A stretch of 64,000 nucleotides of DNA from Vanessa cardui (Eukaryota; Arthropoda; Insecta; Lepidoptera; Nymphalidae). Position numbers and translations under genes: made by a program. Below are positions 1-11,040 of the stretch, one piece after another. The stretch covers positions 14,012,803 to 14,076,802 of the forward strand of contig NC_061129.1 in assembly GCF_905220365.1 (NCBI RefSeq). Reading direction: 5' to 3'. The stretch's first letter is position 1. Every line of letters starts with the position of its first letter. The notes beneath the pieces were generated by a model. It ran no database searches, was not told the DNA's origin, and worked only from the letters and a program-made list of their open reading frames with translations.

Positions 1-1160
1 ATCCTATATTTTAACTCCTCGCTGAAACGCTAATCTGATAGTACACAGCGACTTTTACAATTGGCTATGTATCAGGAACATGAAGTTGATACACATGGGT
101 AAATTACTGCCTCAGTGATAAGGCCGCTTGTTGCACCTTATGCAACTTTTGTTAATTAAAATGTCAAAATTAATTTAAGTAATAGTGTGCAATAAAGAAT
201 AAATGATTAGGAACAGGCAACAATTATCTGCACATGTCATAAAATTTGAGTGCCTGTAATATTAATATAACCAATTTTTAATAAATATGTATGTACACGG
301 TACAAACTCAAACTCAATCTCAAATTCCTTTATTCAATATAGAAGCATCACACTTACTTATTGATTGTATTGATTGTCAAATAAACATTACCACCGGTAC
401 ACATAACATAATAAAAAAGAAAAATTATATATAATTGTTTGTTTGTTCCGGCTATTCTCTAGACTGGAACGATTTTGACATGACTTTTGACTGCGGATTT
501 ACTTGGGCGAAATTTATAAAAGAGAAACTTCCAAACCCCGTGTTACCCCCTTAGGGTTGGAGTTTCATAAAATCCATTCTTAACTAATGTTTACACCCTA
601 ATAAGAACCTGCTAAATTTCAAGTTAGTAAGGTGCTATAGATTCTGAGATTTCGTGATTAATCACTTACTGGTGTTTTGCATTTATATTCTGTTATCAAT
701 ATTTTGAATATAAACTCGTATATACTTTTTATGACTATTTTATATTCAAACATATGTATTTAACGTTTTATTACAGACGATCTACCTAAATTATGGTTTA
801 AAATTTGTATGTATCATCGTGTGATGATAGGTTTAGTAATGTATTAACATATTAGGTATTTGTAGCAACTCCCTATTTTAAGCGGTAATCAAATCATTAG
901 CAATTACTTAGTATAAAACAAGGTCGCTTACCACTGTCTGTCATATGTCATATGTATGCTTAGATCTTGAAAATTACGCAACCAATCTTGATGCGTTTTT
1001 TTTAATGCATAGATTGATTCGAGCGGAAGGTTTTTTTATATAAGACATGGAAAATATAATGAAGAAACACTGATAATTTTAGAAGTTTCTATTGTGATCA
1101 TAAATAAAGCACTTGAAAATGAATTGTTGATTAACCGATCTGAAGCTGTATCCTTCAATT
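1..1160. other. AT-rich non-coding DNA
   Basis: No gene, RNA or recognisable repeat is visible here. All six frames are closed at short intervals. The only local structure is simple AT-rich sequence and a short CATATGT doublet near 942-958. Confidence 0.6.
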
Positions 1161-1197
1161 AAGATTCAAGTGTTCCAACCACTGGGCCATGTCGGCT
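1161..1197 (-). mobile_element. SINE-M head fragment
   Basis: On the minus strand this reads as the tRNA-like head of the Metulj-type SINE (GCCGACATGGCCCAGTGGTT onward to the ACTTGAATCTT region). The same head is found in full copies at 6635 and 24036. Only about 37 bp survive, so this is an old fragment. Confidence 0.6.
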
Positions 1198-1779
1198 CAT
1201 AACAATATGTATAGCACATAATTATTCACGTCAATATTTTAGACGGTCCGGTATCTTAAGCCTGATGTCGCAGCAGGACATAAATCTCTTAGTAAATTTA
1301 AAAACAAAACAAATACCAACCATCGTTGACACCTTCAAACTACCAAATTATATACTGTCGCATTATCCAAATATGATCTTTAAAGCCTTACGATAAGGTT
1401 TAGAATAGTTTTATAAGTTAAATATTAAGTTTGCAAACGTAACCAGTGGCCAAGATCTTATAAGATCGTTTCTTTGGTTTAATTTAATTTGTGCAAGAAT
1501 TTATTTTGATTAATATCGGATGCATCTGGGTTAAAGATTTTTTGTTTTTCGTTTCCTTTGAATATATGATTGCATTAGCTATTTAAATAAGAGCCGTTAA
1601 TCATTTTTCGGTATGATTTTAATTCAATTTATTATACTTTTTAATTTTTTGGGCGACATTTCGTTAATACATATAAAATATCAACAGTTGGATAGGTTGT
1701 TATGGCATTCCTATTACGTTTCCCAATGTAAACTAATTATTATGCCATGAGCAAATTCAATATCCTAATAATATCCTGT
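1198..1779. other. AT-rich non-coding DNA
   Basis: No gene or repeat is recognised. Frames are closed and composition is strongly AT-rich. Confidence 0.55.
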
Positions 1780-1998
1780 CCTACTAATATTATAAATGCG
1801 AAAGTTTGCGTGGATGTATGTATGTATGTTTGTTACTCTTTCGCAACTACGGAACGGATTACTAAAAAATTTTACAGTAATATAGTTTATACATCAGAAT
1901 AACGCATAGGCTATTTATAATGATTTTATGTAATTTTATGTAATTTGGTCATAATATAAAGATAATTATCAGATGCGAAGTTGGGACGGGTCGCTAGT
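1780..1998 (+). mobile_element. REP-I short interspersed repeat
   Basis: This repeat starts CCTACTAATATTATAAATGCG and ends GACGGGTCGCTAGT. It contains a (GTAT)n run near 1817-1828 and the phrase ACGGAACGGATTAC. The same design, in reverse orientation, occurs at 60946-61151. Such elements are very common in butterfly and moth genomes. They have been assigned to non-autonomous Helitrons or to LINE 3' tails, and I cannot decide which from one copy. It has no coding capacity. Confidence 0.7.
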
Positions 1999-2020
1999 CT
2001 GTGATATTTTTAATATATAT

Positions 2021-2235
2021 AGGGCAAGTAGGTCTAGTGGTAAGTGGTCACCACTGCAGACATTGGCGCTGTCAGAAACCTATACATACATCATCAACCA
2101 TGGGAACTAGTATGTGCCTTATACCTATAAAAACACAAACACACCTATCCTTTAAAGCAGAATGCAACAATATTTAGTAATGTTATTTGGCGGTAGAGTG
2201 ATGGCTGGGCTTGCACAATGCCTCAACATCAAGTG
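2021..2235 (+). mobile_element. REP-D interspersed repeat, diverged
   Basis: It carries the order of blocks seen in all REP-D copies: GGTAAGTGGTCACCACTG, then GGCGCTGT, then ATGGGAACTA, then TTATTTGGCGGTAGA, then GGGCTTGCACAA. It aligns with the better copies at 2935 and at 46478 (reverse). Several internal indels show it is old. It has no open frame of its own. Confidence 0.7.
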
Positions 2236-2479
2236 ATAGCATGGTACTGTGACAATTAATTGGAAGGAAATCGGCTTATGAGTTATAACATTAATATTAA
2301 TGAAAATATTATATTCGCTTGACAGTTCACGTTTACGACACTCTATACTAATTAAGTTCAGAATTTAAAATGTCAAGAACGACGAAACGAAACTGGATGT
2401 ATGCATATCATATCATTTCACCTAAATCATCATTTAATGATTTATTTTAATTACTAGTATGGATTGAGTTTAAAACGAT

Positions 2480-2725
2480 TTGAGAACGAGAGGAATCGTT
2501 CTCGAAACACTTTTTCATCCATGATTCTGCCATCAAGGGATTTAGAACAAAACCCGCGATCCTAATTTCTCACGCCTCACGGGTCTCGCTGGTATAAAAG
2601 TGGCATTTTGACATTTACACGGTGACTGCGCCTGCGCAGCACGAAATCCGGTATCCTCCCCATTCGACAAAACAAAAGCTCTTTTTAGAGAATATTCGCG
2701 TATACAATTAATCGTTTCTTTTTTA
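2480..2725. promoter_or_regulatory. GC-richer island with hairpin, possible enhancer
   Basis: The stretch is clearly less AT-rich than its flanks, contains several CpGs and a CCTGCGCAG near 2631, and starts with a perfect inverted repeat (see 2482-2503). A weak TATA-like GTATAAAAG sits at 2591. A 64-codon minus-strand frame runs through it but shows no recognisable protein features. A regulatory role is inference from composition only. Confidence 0.2.
2482..2503. repeat. 8-bp inverted repeat, 6-nt loop
   Basis: GAGAACGA at 2482-2489 is followed by GAGGAA and then TCGTTCTC at 2496-2503. The arms are a perfect reverse complement. Confidence 0.8.
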
Positions 2726-2934
2726 TTCTGTGACATGGTTCTTTATTTTTTTTAATCCTTGTAATATTTACGATCAACATAATGACTATAGTATAGAATT
2801 AACATATTGACTTAAGTTCGAACATACTCGCTTAGGATATGTTAAACGTACGTCAAATATTAAAGTTTACAAAAACATATATTTAATATGACAATGTTGT
2901 GTATTTTTTTTGCTTGCTAACATATTTTCTTTTA

Positions 2935-3213
2935 TGCTATTGGTTGGTGGACGAGCATACGGGCCACCTGATGGTAAATGGTCACCACTGCCCATAGATA
3001 ATGGCGCTGTAAGAAACATGAACCTTCCTTTCATCGCCAATGCGCCACCAACCTTGGGAAATAAGATGTCATATCTCGGCCTGTAGTTACACTGACTCAC
3101 TCACCCTTCAAACCGGAATACAAAAATACCAAATACTATTATTTGGCGGTAGTATATATTATGAGAGGGTGGTACCAGATGGGCTTGCACAAAGCCCTAC
3201 CACTAAGTAAAAA
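2935..3213 (+). mobile_element. REP-D interspersed repeat, near full length
   Basis: It begins GCTATTGGTTGGTGGACGAG and proceeds through GGGCCACCTGATGGTAAATG, CGCCAATGCGCCACCAACC, TTACACTGACTCACTC, TTATTTGGCGGTAG and GGGCTTGCACAAAGCC to an A-rich end. This is one of the most complete REP-D copies and, with 46478-46760, defines the family here. The 77-codon minus-strand frame across it is a by-product of the repeat and not a gene. Confidence 0.85.
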
Positions 3214-3595
3214 TAAGCATAAAATGTAATAGTCGAGTAAGGACGAGCCCGTCATGGACGGAATGTTAATTGAAAGCGATGTTATCTCATAATAAGTCAT
3301 TGTGCCACGAAACGCATTACTGTGCTACCGGCCTTAGTATTGACTACAAACAGTACACGGGAAGTGACGGCGTCAAGTTTGTATTAAACGTGATTGTTTC
3401 GGGGATTATCTGAAGTAATCAAATTAAGATTTGCAAAGATGATACTGTGTGCGTAATAAAATTATATGGAGCCTGACTACAAATAGTAATATGTACTTAT
3501 CAAGGAATATCAATTCACTACCCTAAACTAATGTAACATTTTATGCATGTCGAGAATAATAAGAATTCCAAATTCAAATTAAGGTAATTTTTTTT
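3214..3595. other. non-coding DNA
   Basis: Nothing recognised. A modestly GC-richer patch around 3236-3420 has no repeat or coding signature. Confidence 0.5.
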
Positions 3596-3632
3596 TAGTA
3601 GACTTTTACAAGCACTTTTGATGTCGTCATAA
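3596..3632 (-). mobile_element. REP-F tail fragment
   Basis: On the minus strand it matches the block ATGACG..CAAAAGTGCTTGTAAAAG.CTACT that is also seen near the 3' end of REP-F at 20652-20915. It is a short remnant. Confidence 0.45.
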
Positions 3633-4861
3633 GTGTAGAGCTAGTACGGATTTGACTTGTGCATTCCACCATGCAAGAAATGGAATCTGTCAAATCAGGT
3701 ATCTTCTAAGTAAGCGAGTAGCAAGTAAAAAAATATAAAGAGTTGACATGACTTATCCTGCTTTAGGATATATAATTATAAATATATTTTATGTGATGAC
3801 AGATTCCAGAATAAGGTTGACTCGGCATAACACTGAAGATATAACAGACGTAATTTTTTTTTGTTGTGAGTTGTACGTGAGCCAATATCCTGGATAAAAT
3901 TGGCTCTCGTAGAACTCAAAAACAATAACGTGTTATAGGTGAGTTTTTGCAGGCGGGTGGTGCACAACTCTAAGACAAGAAGTCGAAACATTTGCAACTA
4001 CAGCGAAACGAGATCAGTACGAGTAAAACTTGTCTTCAAATCTGTACACTAATGAAAATATCATCAAGGTACTGGACTGTAAAGGACTTGACATCAATGT
4101 ACATTGCTGATAGTTGAGATCTTGGGAGACCTCAATGCTCGGTGACCTTAGTAGAATCCTTAAATAATGGGTCTAAAATGAACATTGAACTTGGACAAGA
4201 CGAAAATACTGTCGAGCCTCTTGTACAGAGGTTGTAGTCTCAACAATCGAGTGTGTAGACTATTATATTTATCTAGGATAGCCTATCTGACCAGGCAACT
4301 TGACTGGGAGAATTTGGAAGTTTTCGTAATATAATCTCGTCCCAAATGCCGCACAAAAATTTGATAACATTAAATTCAGATACAAACAAATATTTATATG
4401 AGTTTTCTCATTTTTGTTTTAGTATGTTAGGTCGAAAAAATCTTCGTGTAGTAAAATTTTATTAATAGTGATTTATTTTATTACTCAAAATTCTGCAGCA
4501 ATAACATCGATGGTGTCGAGGTATATCAAGTTTAGTCTAAAACTTGCTGTGATGTTGATTGTTGAACGATTTTACGATGCTATGAATTAATGAATTAGCT
4601 ATACCTATCTGAGTTTGCAGATAGATTTGCGTTTACTTGATATTTAAAATCGTGCTGACAGAATTCTGTCCTAGACAAACAGAAGCGTGAACACCCTAAT
4701 AATTAATTATTATATTATTATGAATTAATTAGTTTTTTTTTTTTTATTTCAATCAGTAAGCTATGAGTTGTTTCGTATTTGTATCGGTAACTTTTAAAAT
4801 ATTAAATAATAACATTATTATAATTTGACTATATCTCAGTATTTGTTAACTTGCTGAAAAC
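3633..4861. other. AT-rich non-coding DNA
   Basis: No gene is recognised. The 73-codon minus-strand frame at 3776-3997 lacks any protein-like feature. Around 4687-4745 is an AATTAATTATTATATTATTA stretch followed by poly-T, which is low-complexity sequence. Confidence 0.55.
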
Positions 4862-4932
4862 TGTGGCCCCCTCTCATGTAGAGGCCCCAGGGCAGTTGCC
4901 CCGGTTGCCCTCCCCTAAATACAGCCCTGGTC
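4862..4932. mobile_element. GGCCCC-rich interspersed repeat fragment
   Basis: A short C/G-rich block (GTGGCCCCCTCTCATGTAGA, then GGCAGTTGCCCCGGTTGCCC, then CAGCCCTGG) stands out sharply from its AT-rich surroundings. I have a recollection of this sequence type as a dispersed insect repeat tail, but it occurs only once in this window, so assignment is tentative. Confidence 0.4.
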
Positions 4933-5293
4933 CACACAAGCTAATCTAAAAGACCAGCCCAAGTGCATGTACAAACTCAATGAAAATCTCTTTTTTGATA
5001 TTTTCGCAATCCGATAAGTCAACAATCGGACAACAAAAACAACAACAAGGAAAAACAGTGTTTCCTAAGGCACACTGCCAACATTCTAACTCCAAGAAAA
5101 GTTGGTGTCATAGTAGAATGCAAAAGTGAATGAGATGGAGGGGGTATTGCTGGATTTTAGAAGGTAGTCCTTAGCACCTTATGTGTTTTTCCTGCAAAAA
5201 AGTCACTACATTTGATATAAGCTAATCGAATACGGCCGTTAGATTCGGTATATATTAAAATAACAAATACAACTATAAACCACACAATAATAT

Positions 5294-5317
5294 AATACGA
5301 ATATGTGTATTCGTATT
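5294..5317. repeat. 10-bp inverted repeat
   Basis: AATACGAATA, loop TGTG, then TATTCGTATT. The arms are perfect and would form a tight hairpin. Confidence 0.75.
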
Positions 5318-5419
5318 CTAAGTAACTAAGTGATATTTATAAGCCAATAACAGTTTTACTAAAAACTTTACAGCTTTTCGTATAACAAATGCAAGTTTCA
5401 CAAGTTTATTGGTGCTACT

Positions 5420-5640
5420 GTGGTACCACAATAAAACAGACGGACGGCGGATGATATATGGCGGCCAATTAGATGCTGTCGTAAGTTTGCAGCGGCCCCT
5501 AATGACGGGCTACCGGTGGGCGGTTGAAGATACACGAATCTCATAAAAGTGACGTTTTATTGTTTTATTTTATTCTGCATTGCTCGCGAAAAGGTCACAT
5601 TCTAACGATTTCTTCGATTGCGACAAAACAAGTATATAAA
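5420..5640. promoter_or_regulatory. GC-richer island, candidate enhancer
   Basis: A sharply GC-richer block within AT-rich DNA. It contains two copies of CAATAAAA/TTTTATTG in opposite orientation (5429-5436 and 5555-5562), CCAATTAG (5465-5472), CTAATGAC (5499-5506), TGACGT (5550-5555) and AAGGTCA (5591-5597). These resemble homeodomain, CRE and nuclear-receptor half-sites. The density of ordered motifs outside any repeat is suggestive, but motif matches of this length occur by chance and no conservation can be tested here. Confidence 0.3.
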
Positions 5641-6458
5641 TCACGCTTTTGAATTTTCGTATAATAATATATTTCCTTGAGTATCGAATTAAATATTTTA
5701 ATATTATTTCTCTATTTGTTTTGATTTCGGTTTAAATCGGAGTTTAAAGCTGCATGCGTAATATTTTTCTTCAATATGCAAAATACATGAAAATACTTTT
5801 TACAATTATATAGATAAAAAACTATTATAATCTTTAAAACATTATTAAAATTTAACACAGATAATTTACACTAACCTATCAACAATATATTTTGCCCATT
5901 TCTATCGGAACTTTCTTCATAAGTCTATGAACCTCTTAGACGCGTTTACAACATCATAAACGCTTTTTAATTAAGGACCCGAATCACACGATCATCGCAT
6001 CGCCTACAGTGATTTACAGCCTCTTTCTTGTTCCAATTAGCACAGCGAGTGGAGTATCGGCCTTTATGCTACACCTTGGGTGTATGGCTTGTTGAATAAA
6101 TTGATTATTGTGATAAGAAAAATTGTGTATATCATTATTAATAATTGTTGTCAAGTTTATATTATTGTGTTAGGGTAAAGGGTAAGATTTTCTAATTCAT
6201 TGAGCATGGTATCAAAAGTCACTATCACTTAAAAACTGAGATTCAGATGTGTTAGTAACAAAATTGGCTTATATATAATATATAACACGCAAATACATGT
6301 GCCAAGTCACCGCAGTATGTTTTTGAGGAAAAATAATTTTATTTTTTTTATATATTGTTGGTATTTTTTTATGAATTTATTTTAATAGTAGAATATTAAA
6401 ATAAATATAGTATTGTTATATGTATATTTTTTAATGTTTAATTGTTATTTTTGTTTAG
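5641..6458. other. AT-rich non-coding DNA leading to a splice-acceptor-like tract
   Basis: Nothing recognisable up to about 6400. A small GC-richer patch lies at 5985-6090. The last 50 bases become T-rich and end TTTTTGTTTAG, which is the pyrimidine tract of the candidate exon at 6459. Confidence 0.45.
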
Positions 6459-6574
6459 AAGAAAGGTGTGGAAATTCATGCTCTTCCTTTAAGTCAGACA
6501 TAAATCCGTTGGTCCTGCACAGGTCTCTGCGTTTGCACCGGACGCTGTCCAAGCAGATTATGAGAGACGGGATA
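6459..6574 (+). CDS. candidate internal exon, product unknown
   Basis: A 116-bp segment preceded by a T-rich tract ending TTTTTGTTTAG and followed immediately by a perfect donor GTAAGT (6575-6580). One frame stays open throughout (two leading bases, then 38 codons, ending at a codon boundary). The other two frames contain stops. The segment is much GC-richer than its flanks. The 38-residue peptide has two cysteines near its start (RCGNSC), a Ser-rich stretch, and a basic second half with two His-Arg pairs (LHRSLRLHRTLSKQIMRDG). I do not recognise the family. The open frame itself continues past the donor into the SINE at 6635, as expected of chance read-through. Alternatives are a non-coding RNA exon or chance. 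It is the best exon-like segment in the window. Confidence 0.35.
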
Positions 6575-6634
6575 GTAAGTGCATTTGCACATACATATCT
6601 TGCGCAGGAATCGAAATCAACTGTCAACCCTCGA

Positions 6635-6925
6635 GCCGAGATGGCCCAGTGGGTAGAACACGTGCATCTTAACCGATGATTTCGGGTTCAAACCCAGGCA
6701 AGCACCACTATATATATGTGCTTAGTTTGTGATTATTCATCTCGTGCTCAGCTGTGAAGGAAAACATCGTGAGGAAACCTGCATGTGTCTAATTTCATTG
6801 AAATTCTGCCACATGTGCATTCCACCAACTCACATTGGAACAGCGTGTTGAAATATGTTCCAAGCCCTCTCCTAGATGGGAGAGGAGGCCATTGGCCCAG
6901 CAGTGGGAAAATGTACAGGCTGTGA
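6635..6925 (+). mobile_element. SINE-M (Metulj-type), full length
   Basis: A complete tRNA-headed SINE. It starts GCCGAGATGGCCCAGTGG with an A-box-like TGGCCCAGTGG at 6642-6652 and a B-box GGTTCAAACCC at 6685-6695. The body contains GAAGGAAAACATCGTGAGGA and a 3' region ending CCCAGCAGTGGGAAAATGTA then CAGGCTGTGACTC. It would be transcribed by RNA polymerase III and mobilised by a partner LINE (family knowledge). It sits 60 bp downstream of the candidate exon, so it would be intronic if that exon is real. Confidence 0.9.
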
Positions 6926-7407
6926 CTCGACTAGACTAGTCAACCTTACGCTTATATTTTTTCCAAATTCCACATGGTAACATACGTAACGACAAGCACT
7001 CACTGCGTTATAAAATAAACTCAAGCAATATAAGATCACAAAAACAGATCACGTGGTCAATCCGTGAACTCCAAAGCCATCAAAACGAATACATTCGTAA
7101 GAAACGATTAATATAATTATGTTAATAAATAACACAATAAATAAAAACGTCGATTTCCTATTAATATTCATACATAAATGCGAAACTGTTTGAAATAAAT
7201 TAACAATTCCAAAGATTGTAAATTAATTTGTTATAATTGTGGAACTATAATCTTGCTTCTCGACACTTTTGAACTGATAATAAATTTAGACAAATGACAC
7301 GCTCACTGTAGACTTTTTGACCGAGTATTTTATTTCTTATTGGATCAATAAAAACACGTATTTAAGTATTTCATAAAAGACCTTTTTGGTTTTTATCATA
7401 AGTTAAT
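6926..7407. other. AT-rich non-coding DNA
   Basis: No gene or repeat is recognised. Confidence 0.55.
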
Positions 7408-7545
7408 TGGTGGTAGGACTTCGTACAAGCCCGTTTGGTTAGGTACCATCCACATATCAGGTATTCTGTCCCCAAATGGCAATACTTAACTACAGACACA
7501 AGGAACAACATCTTCACCAACAGTTCCCGAGGTCAGGAACGAATA
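7408..7545 (-). mobile_element. REP-D fragment, reverse
   Basis: It reads GGTGGTAGGACTTCGTACAA then GGTAGG-like TTAGGTACCATCCACATATCA, and later AACAACATCTTCACCAACAG, in the reverse orientation of the REP-D copy at 2935. The copy is diverged and internally shortened. Confidence 0.65.
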
Positions 7546-7550
7546 GGCGT

Positions 7551-8400
7551 GTAAAGAATTAAAGAATCGATAAAATTGCTTAAGGCAGGCTTTAATGTCT
7601 ATGACAATGGTGTCCACTCAGTATGATAGCAATTTTAGGTTATGACAATTACCTATGGTATAAAAAATGAGGTTGCAAGCGAAGCTTTGTAATTTGACTT
7701 CTAACAAGGAGACTGACTGGAAACTGTTTAATGTTTTTCGACTTAATTATAACCATAATATAAATTATTGCCTTAATCTCTTTTTCAATATAAAAATTAT
7801 TCGGATAATTGTAAAAGGAGAGAAAAATTTTAGTATATTTAGAATTCAGAAATTAAATCAATGATAGATTAGCATTTTCACGGTCATACAAAGTCCTAAG
7901 AATAATAACGACACAATCTGATATGGGTTTGTAGCTCCCTAAAATTTCAGCGGTTAAATCTTCAGTGTTCGCTTCATTTTGATATTAATAAATAATGGAA
8001 ATGACTTATAGAGAAACGAGAACTTTATGATACAAAATAAGAAAGACGTAAAACAACGGACGTTGCTCAAATTCCAATGAGACATCGTTTCTCAACATCC
8101 GTCTTCTTTACCGTGTAAATAGCGTCCGTATTATGTAGAACAATATTATAAATTTAATAAATTAATAACTGTTACCAAAGAGTTTCTATAGTTTGTTTTC
8201 TAGTCTAGAGGTGTTGGAGGTGAATGAAACTATTAAGAAAAAATTGCGTGAATAGAGTATATTAGGCACTAACCATCACATGAAACGTAGCTTGGTATTG
8301 CATTCAAATAATATTTTCTTTGTATATCATTTATTTTTTCTATTAAAATAATTGTTTAAAGCTGTCTTGTTTCTGCAAACTTAAAATAAAATAAAATAAT
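7551..8400. other. AT-rich non-coding DNA
   Basis: Nothing recognised. A short + strand frame at 7667-7864 is Asn/Ile/Phe-rich, which is what AT-rich non-coding DNA gives. Confidence 0.5.
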
Positions 8401-8645
8401 GACCTCCGTGGTCGAGTAGTAAGTACACCGGTTTTCATGGGTACGGTCCGAGGTCTCGGGTTTGATTACCAGCCGAGTCGATATGGAAAAAGTTCATTAC
8501 TTGTCTTTACTGTCTTGGGTCTGGGTGTTTGTGCTACCGTCGTTACTTCTCATTTTCCATAACACAAGTGCTTTTGCTACTTACAATTCGATCAGAGTAA
8601 TGTATTTAAAATTGTGCAATATTTATTTATTAAATAAAAAAATAT
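8401..8645 (+). mobile_element. SINE-E (tRNA-headed), full length
   Basis: It starts GACCTCCGTGGTCGAGTAGT with an A-box-like TGGTCGAGTAG (8409-8419) and a degraded B-box GGTTTGATTAC (8459-8469). The body TCTTGGGTCTGGGTGTTTGT, CATAACACAAGTGCTT and GATCAGAGTAATGTA matches the better copy at 32667. The 3' end is an A-rich tail with AAATAAAAAAA. The B-box change (GATTCC to GATTAC) suggests an inactive copy. Confidence 0.85.
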
Positions 8646-9084
8646 AACAACTATTATCAGAACGAATATAACAAATTTCGATTTGTATTTTTTAATGAAG
8701 CCACCACAATAAGGACACGAGTTTTATTTACGCCTGTCAATTCCGACACATCTCATAAATTCAACGACACACGAGACCGTCTGTATAATATAATACCTAA
8801 TTATAAATATCAGCCAAGGACGGTCTGCGGTTTCACGTAGGATTAACTTTTTACGAGAAGGATCCTACATTTTAGATTTTTATAGTCAAACAGCTTTTTT
8901 AATCGAATTCCTTCGTAAACCTTTTATAATTAATGTTTACGTCTAATTGTTGAGCGAGTGCTTTAGGGTGAAAATTATTAATTATAGTAAATATATATTT
9001 TTATATTGGATACAAACTGTTCTTGTTTAAATATTATTATTTTTAGCGTTTAGTTCACTGCTCTAATTAATGTTTATGATGATG
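8646..9084. other. non-coding DNA
   Basis: No repeat recognised. 8700-8865 is slightly GC-richer and contains GACCGTCTG (8773) and GACGGTCTGCGGT (8819), two related short motifs, but nothing assignable. Confidence 0.45.
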
Positions 9085-9250
9085 ATGGACTAGCAAATAG
9101 GCAAACTAATGGTAAGTGATCTATACGCGCTATCCATGGGAACTAAGATGATATCCCTTATGCCTGTAGTTACACTGACTCATTATTTCTGTTTGGCGTA
9201 AGAACATCAAATAAGTGGATGTTACTACCCAGATGTAGTACCACCCAGTA
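9085..9250 (+). mobile_element. REP-D fragment, diverged
   Basis: Contains GGACTAGCAAATAGGCAAAC, TAATGGTAAGTGATC, CATGGGAACTAAGATGATAT, CTGTAGTTACACTGACTCA and a GTACCACCC-like end, in REP-D order. A large central deletion is present. Confidence 0.65.
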
Positions 9251-10414
9251 TTTTTAAACATCTTAGTATCTTAATCATGCAATGTTACAACGTTGATATA
9301 TGATTAAAAATAGAGGTTTTTTAGTAGTACATGTTCTAATGAGTAGAATCAGTATTGCACATTTGTTTCTATTACTGTCTATAGTGAATATAGCGTTAGT
9401 TACTATATAAGATTGACTACAACATGAAATTCTATCTGCATACCGAAACTGTCACAATTTTAATATTTGTAATGTGAAAGATTTTTTTTAGTAGTAAAGG
9501 GTTTGGATCGTAAAATATGACCGATATTGCAACTATCGTCTATAATATCTCCATAGAATAATGCTGGCTGAATACAATATTTCAAGTGTCTAATTACAAC
9601 ATAAAAAAAAAAGTTAAACGTCATTAATGACAGCTAACTAAAAGCTAGATAAGACTACAATATTCTAGTAGAACATCTCGTTTGCATATATACAAACAGA
9701 ATTATTCATTTATAATCAATGTTAAAAATCTGTATAATAATGATTCATATAATTACACACGACAAAGATTTATTACAAAATGGCGTACGTTAAATTATAC
9801 TCGTCACGGTGTAAAGGAGAGTCGGCTAAGACAATGATCGTTTCAAACGTCAAGTTTGATTATTAGCTATTGGATCCGTAGATAAATAATATGTTTTTTT
9901 GGCATATACTATTAATATATGTATATGATATAATAATTTAATGATATGGTTATTAAGATATTTTTTTGCATTGTTATGTTCCAATTAGAAAGACGAGAAA
10001 AGTAAGTCAGGAATTGAAAGTACGTGTTGCATCCAGTTTTCCAACGTCAACAGAAGTCCATATAGTACATGGGTAGTCATAAGAAGGCGCTATACGGTAG
10101 CGATATACCTCCTACTTCCGATTTTTATGACACCATCTGGTGCACCTCAGTGATAGTCCAAAAATTTACCATATCGGCGATCTGTACAACACGCAGCCCA
10201 AGTTTTTTGAGCGTAAACCCTGTTTTAAGACCGGCCTGGTGATCAGATCCTGTTTATAAAAATTAACAAAGTGCTTTTGGTTTCCAAGGTGGTTTTGCTG
10301 TTTGTATTCAAGCATAGATTTTTAGTTGATAGTTCTTAGATTCTTATGTTACATTTTTTGCTGTTGGTATGTTATTTTTTACGCATATAACAGTGTCGTC
10401 CATTTAATTACTGC
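9251..10414. other. AT-rich non-coding DNA
   Basis: No gene. 10035-10210 is somewhat GC-richer (GGTAGTCATAAGAAGGCGCT, CACCATCTGGTGCACC) and could be a decayed repeat or regulatory patch. Nothing can be assigned. Confidence 0.45.
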
Positions 10415-10530
10415 CCGAGGAACCCCAAATATGATAAAGCGGTGCCCGCTCGCTCTTTTGTCAACATCACCGTTATCGGGCACATCTTAAAAGCTACATC
10501 GGGAACAATAAGTGAATCTTAAATGTTAGT
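10415..10530. promoter_or_regulatory. GC-richer island, weak regulatory candidate
   Basis: A compact patch with GCGGTGCCCGCTCGCTC and GTTATCGGGCACATC. GTGCCCG and CGGGCAC (10442 and 10477 regions) form an inverted pair about 30 bp apart. No repeat family or coding frame explains it. Confidence 0.2.
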
Positions 10531-10814
10531 TTCTTATCAAAGATTTGTTAAGGTGCGGTTTCATTTTGAAGTTTCATAAATACAAAATTCACATTTAATA
10601 TACAAATTATAATTATTTTGCAATTACATACGATTTATTTAATTTTAAACGACGGTAGTTTAAGCATTTTTATTTTCGACAGAGTAGATTTACCAAGGTT
10701 GAGATCAATTTAAATTGAAAATCTTGAAGATTTTATATGATTTATATTTACTTTAAGTAGGTACAAATATTACGTTTTCAAATATATAATTATTTATGAC
10801 AGATACAAATAAAA

Positions 10815-11040
10815 TCGCTCCAAAGAAACCGCAGCTTAACCAGATCAAAGGCTGACCGCGTCATTGGCGCGACCAGCCCCACCTCAATGTCACTTTTCGT
10901 AAATATTTTGCGGCGATCCAAACTATAAGATTGTGATACAGTCGTGAGATGGAACGATTATCGCATGACAAACGCATTTATTATCAAAACAATAAAACAG
11001 CCTTTATAACGACTGAAATTTCAAACGATTGACGAGAAAA
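10815..11040. promoter_or_regulatory. GC-richer island with TCF- and Runx-like sites
   Basis: A GC-richer block containing a Runx-like AACCGCAG (10827-10834) and a TCF/LEF-like AGATCAAAGG (10842-10851) only 8 bp apart, then CAATAAAA (10990-10997) and TTTATAAC (11003-11010), which resemble posterior-Hox or Caudal sites. The combination is what a Wnt-responsive developmental enhancer could look like. This is inference from motifs only. Confidence 0.3.
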
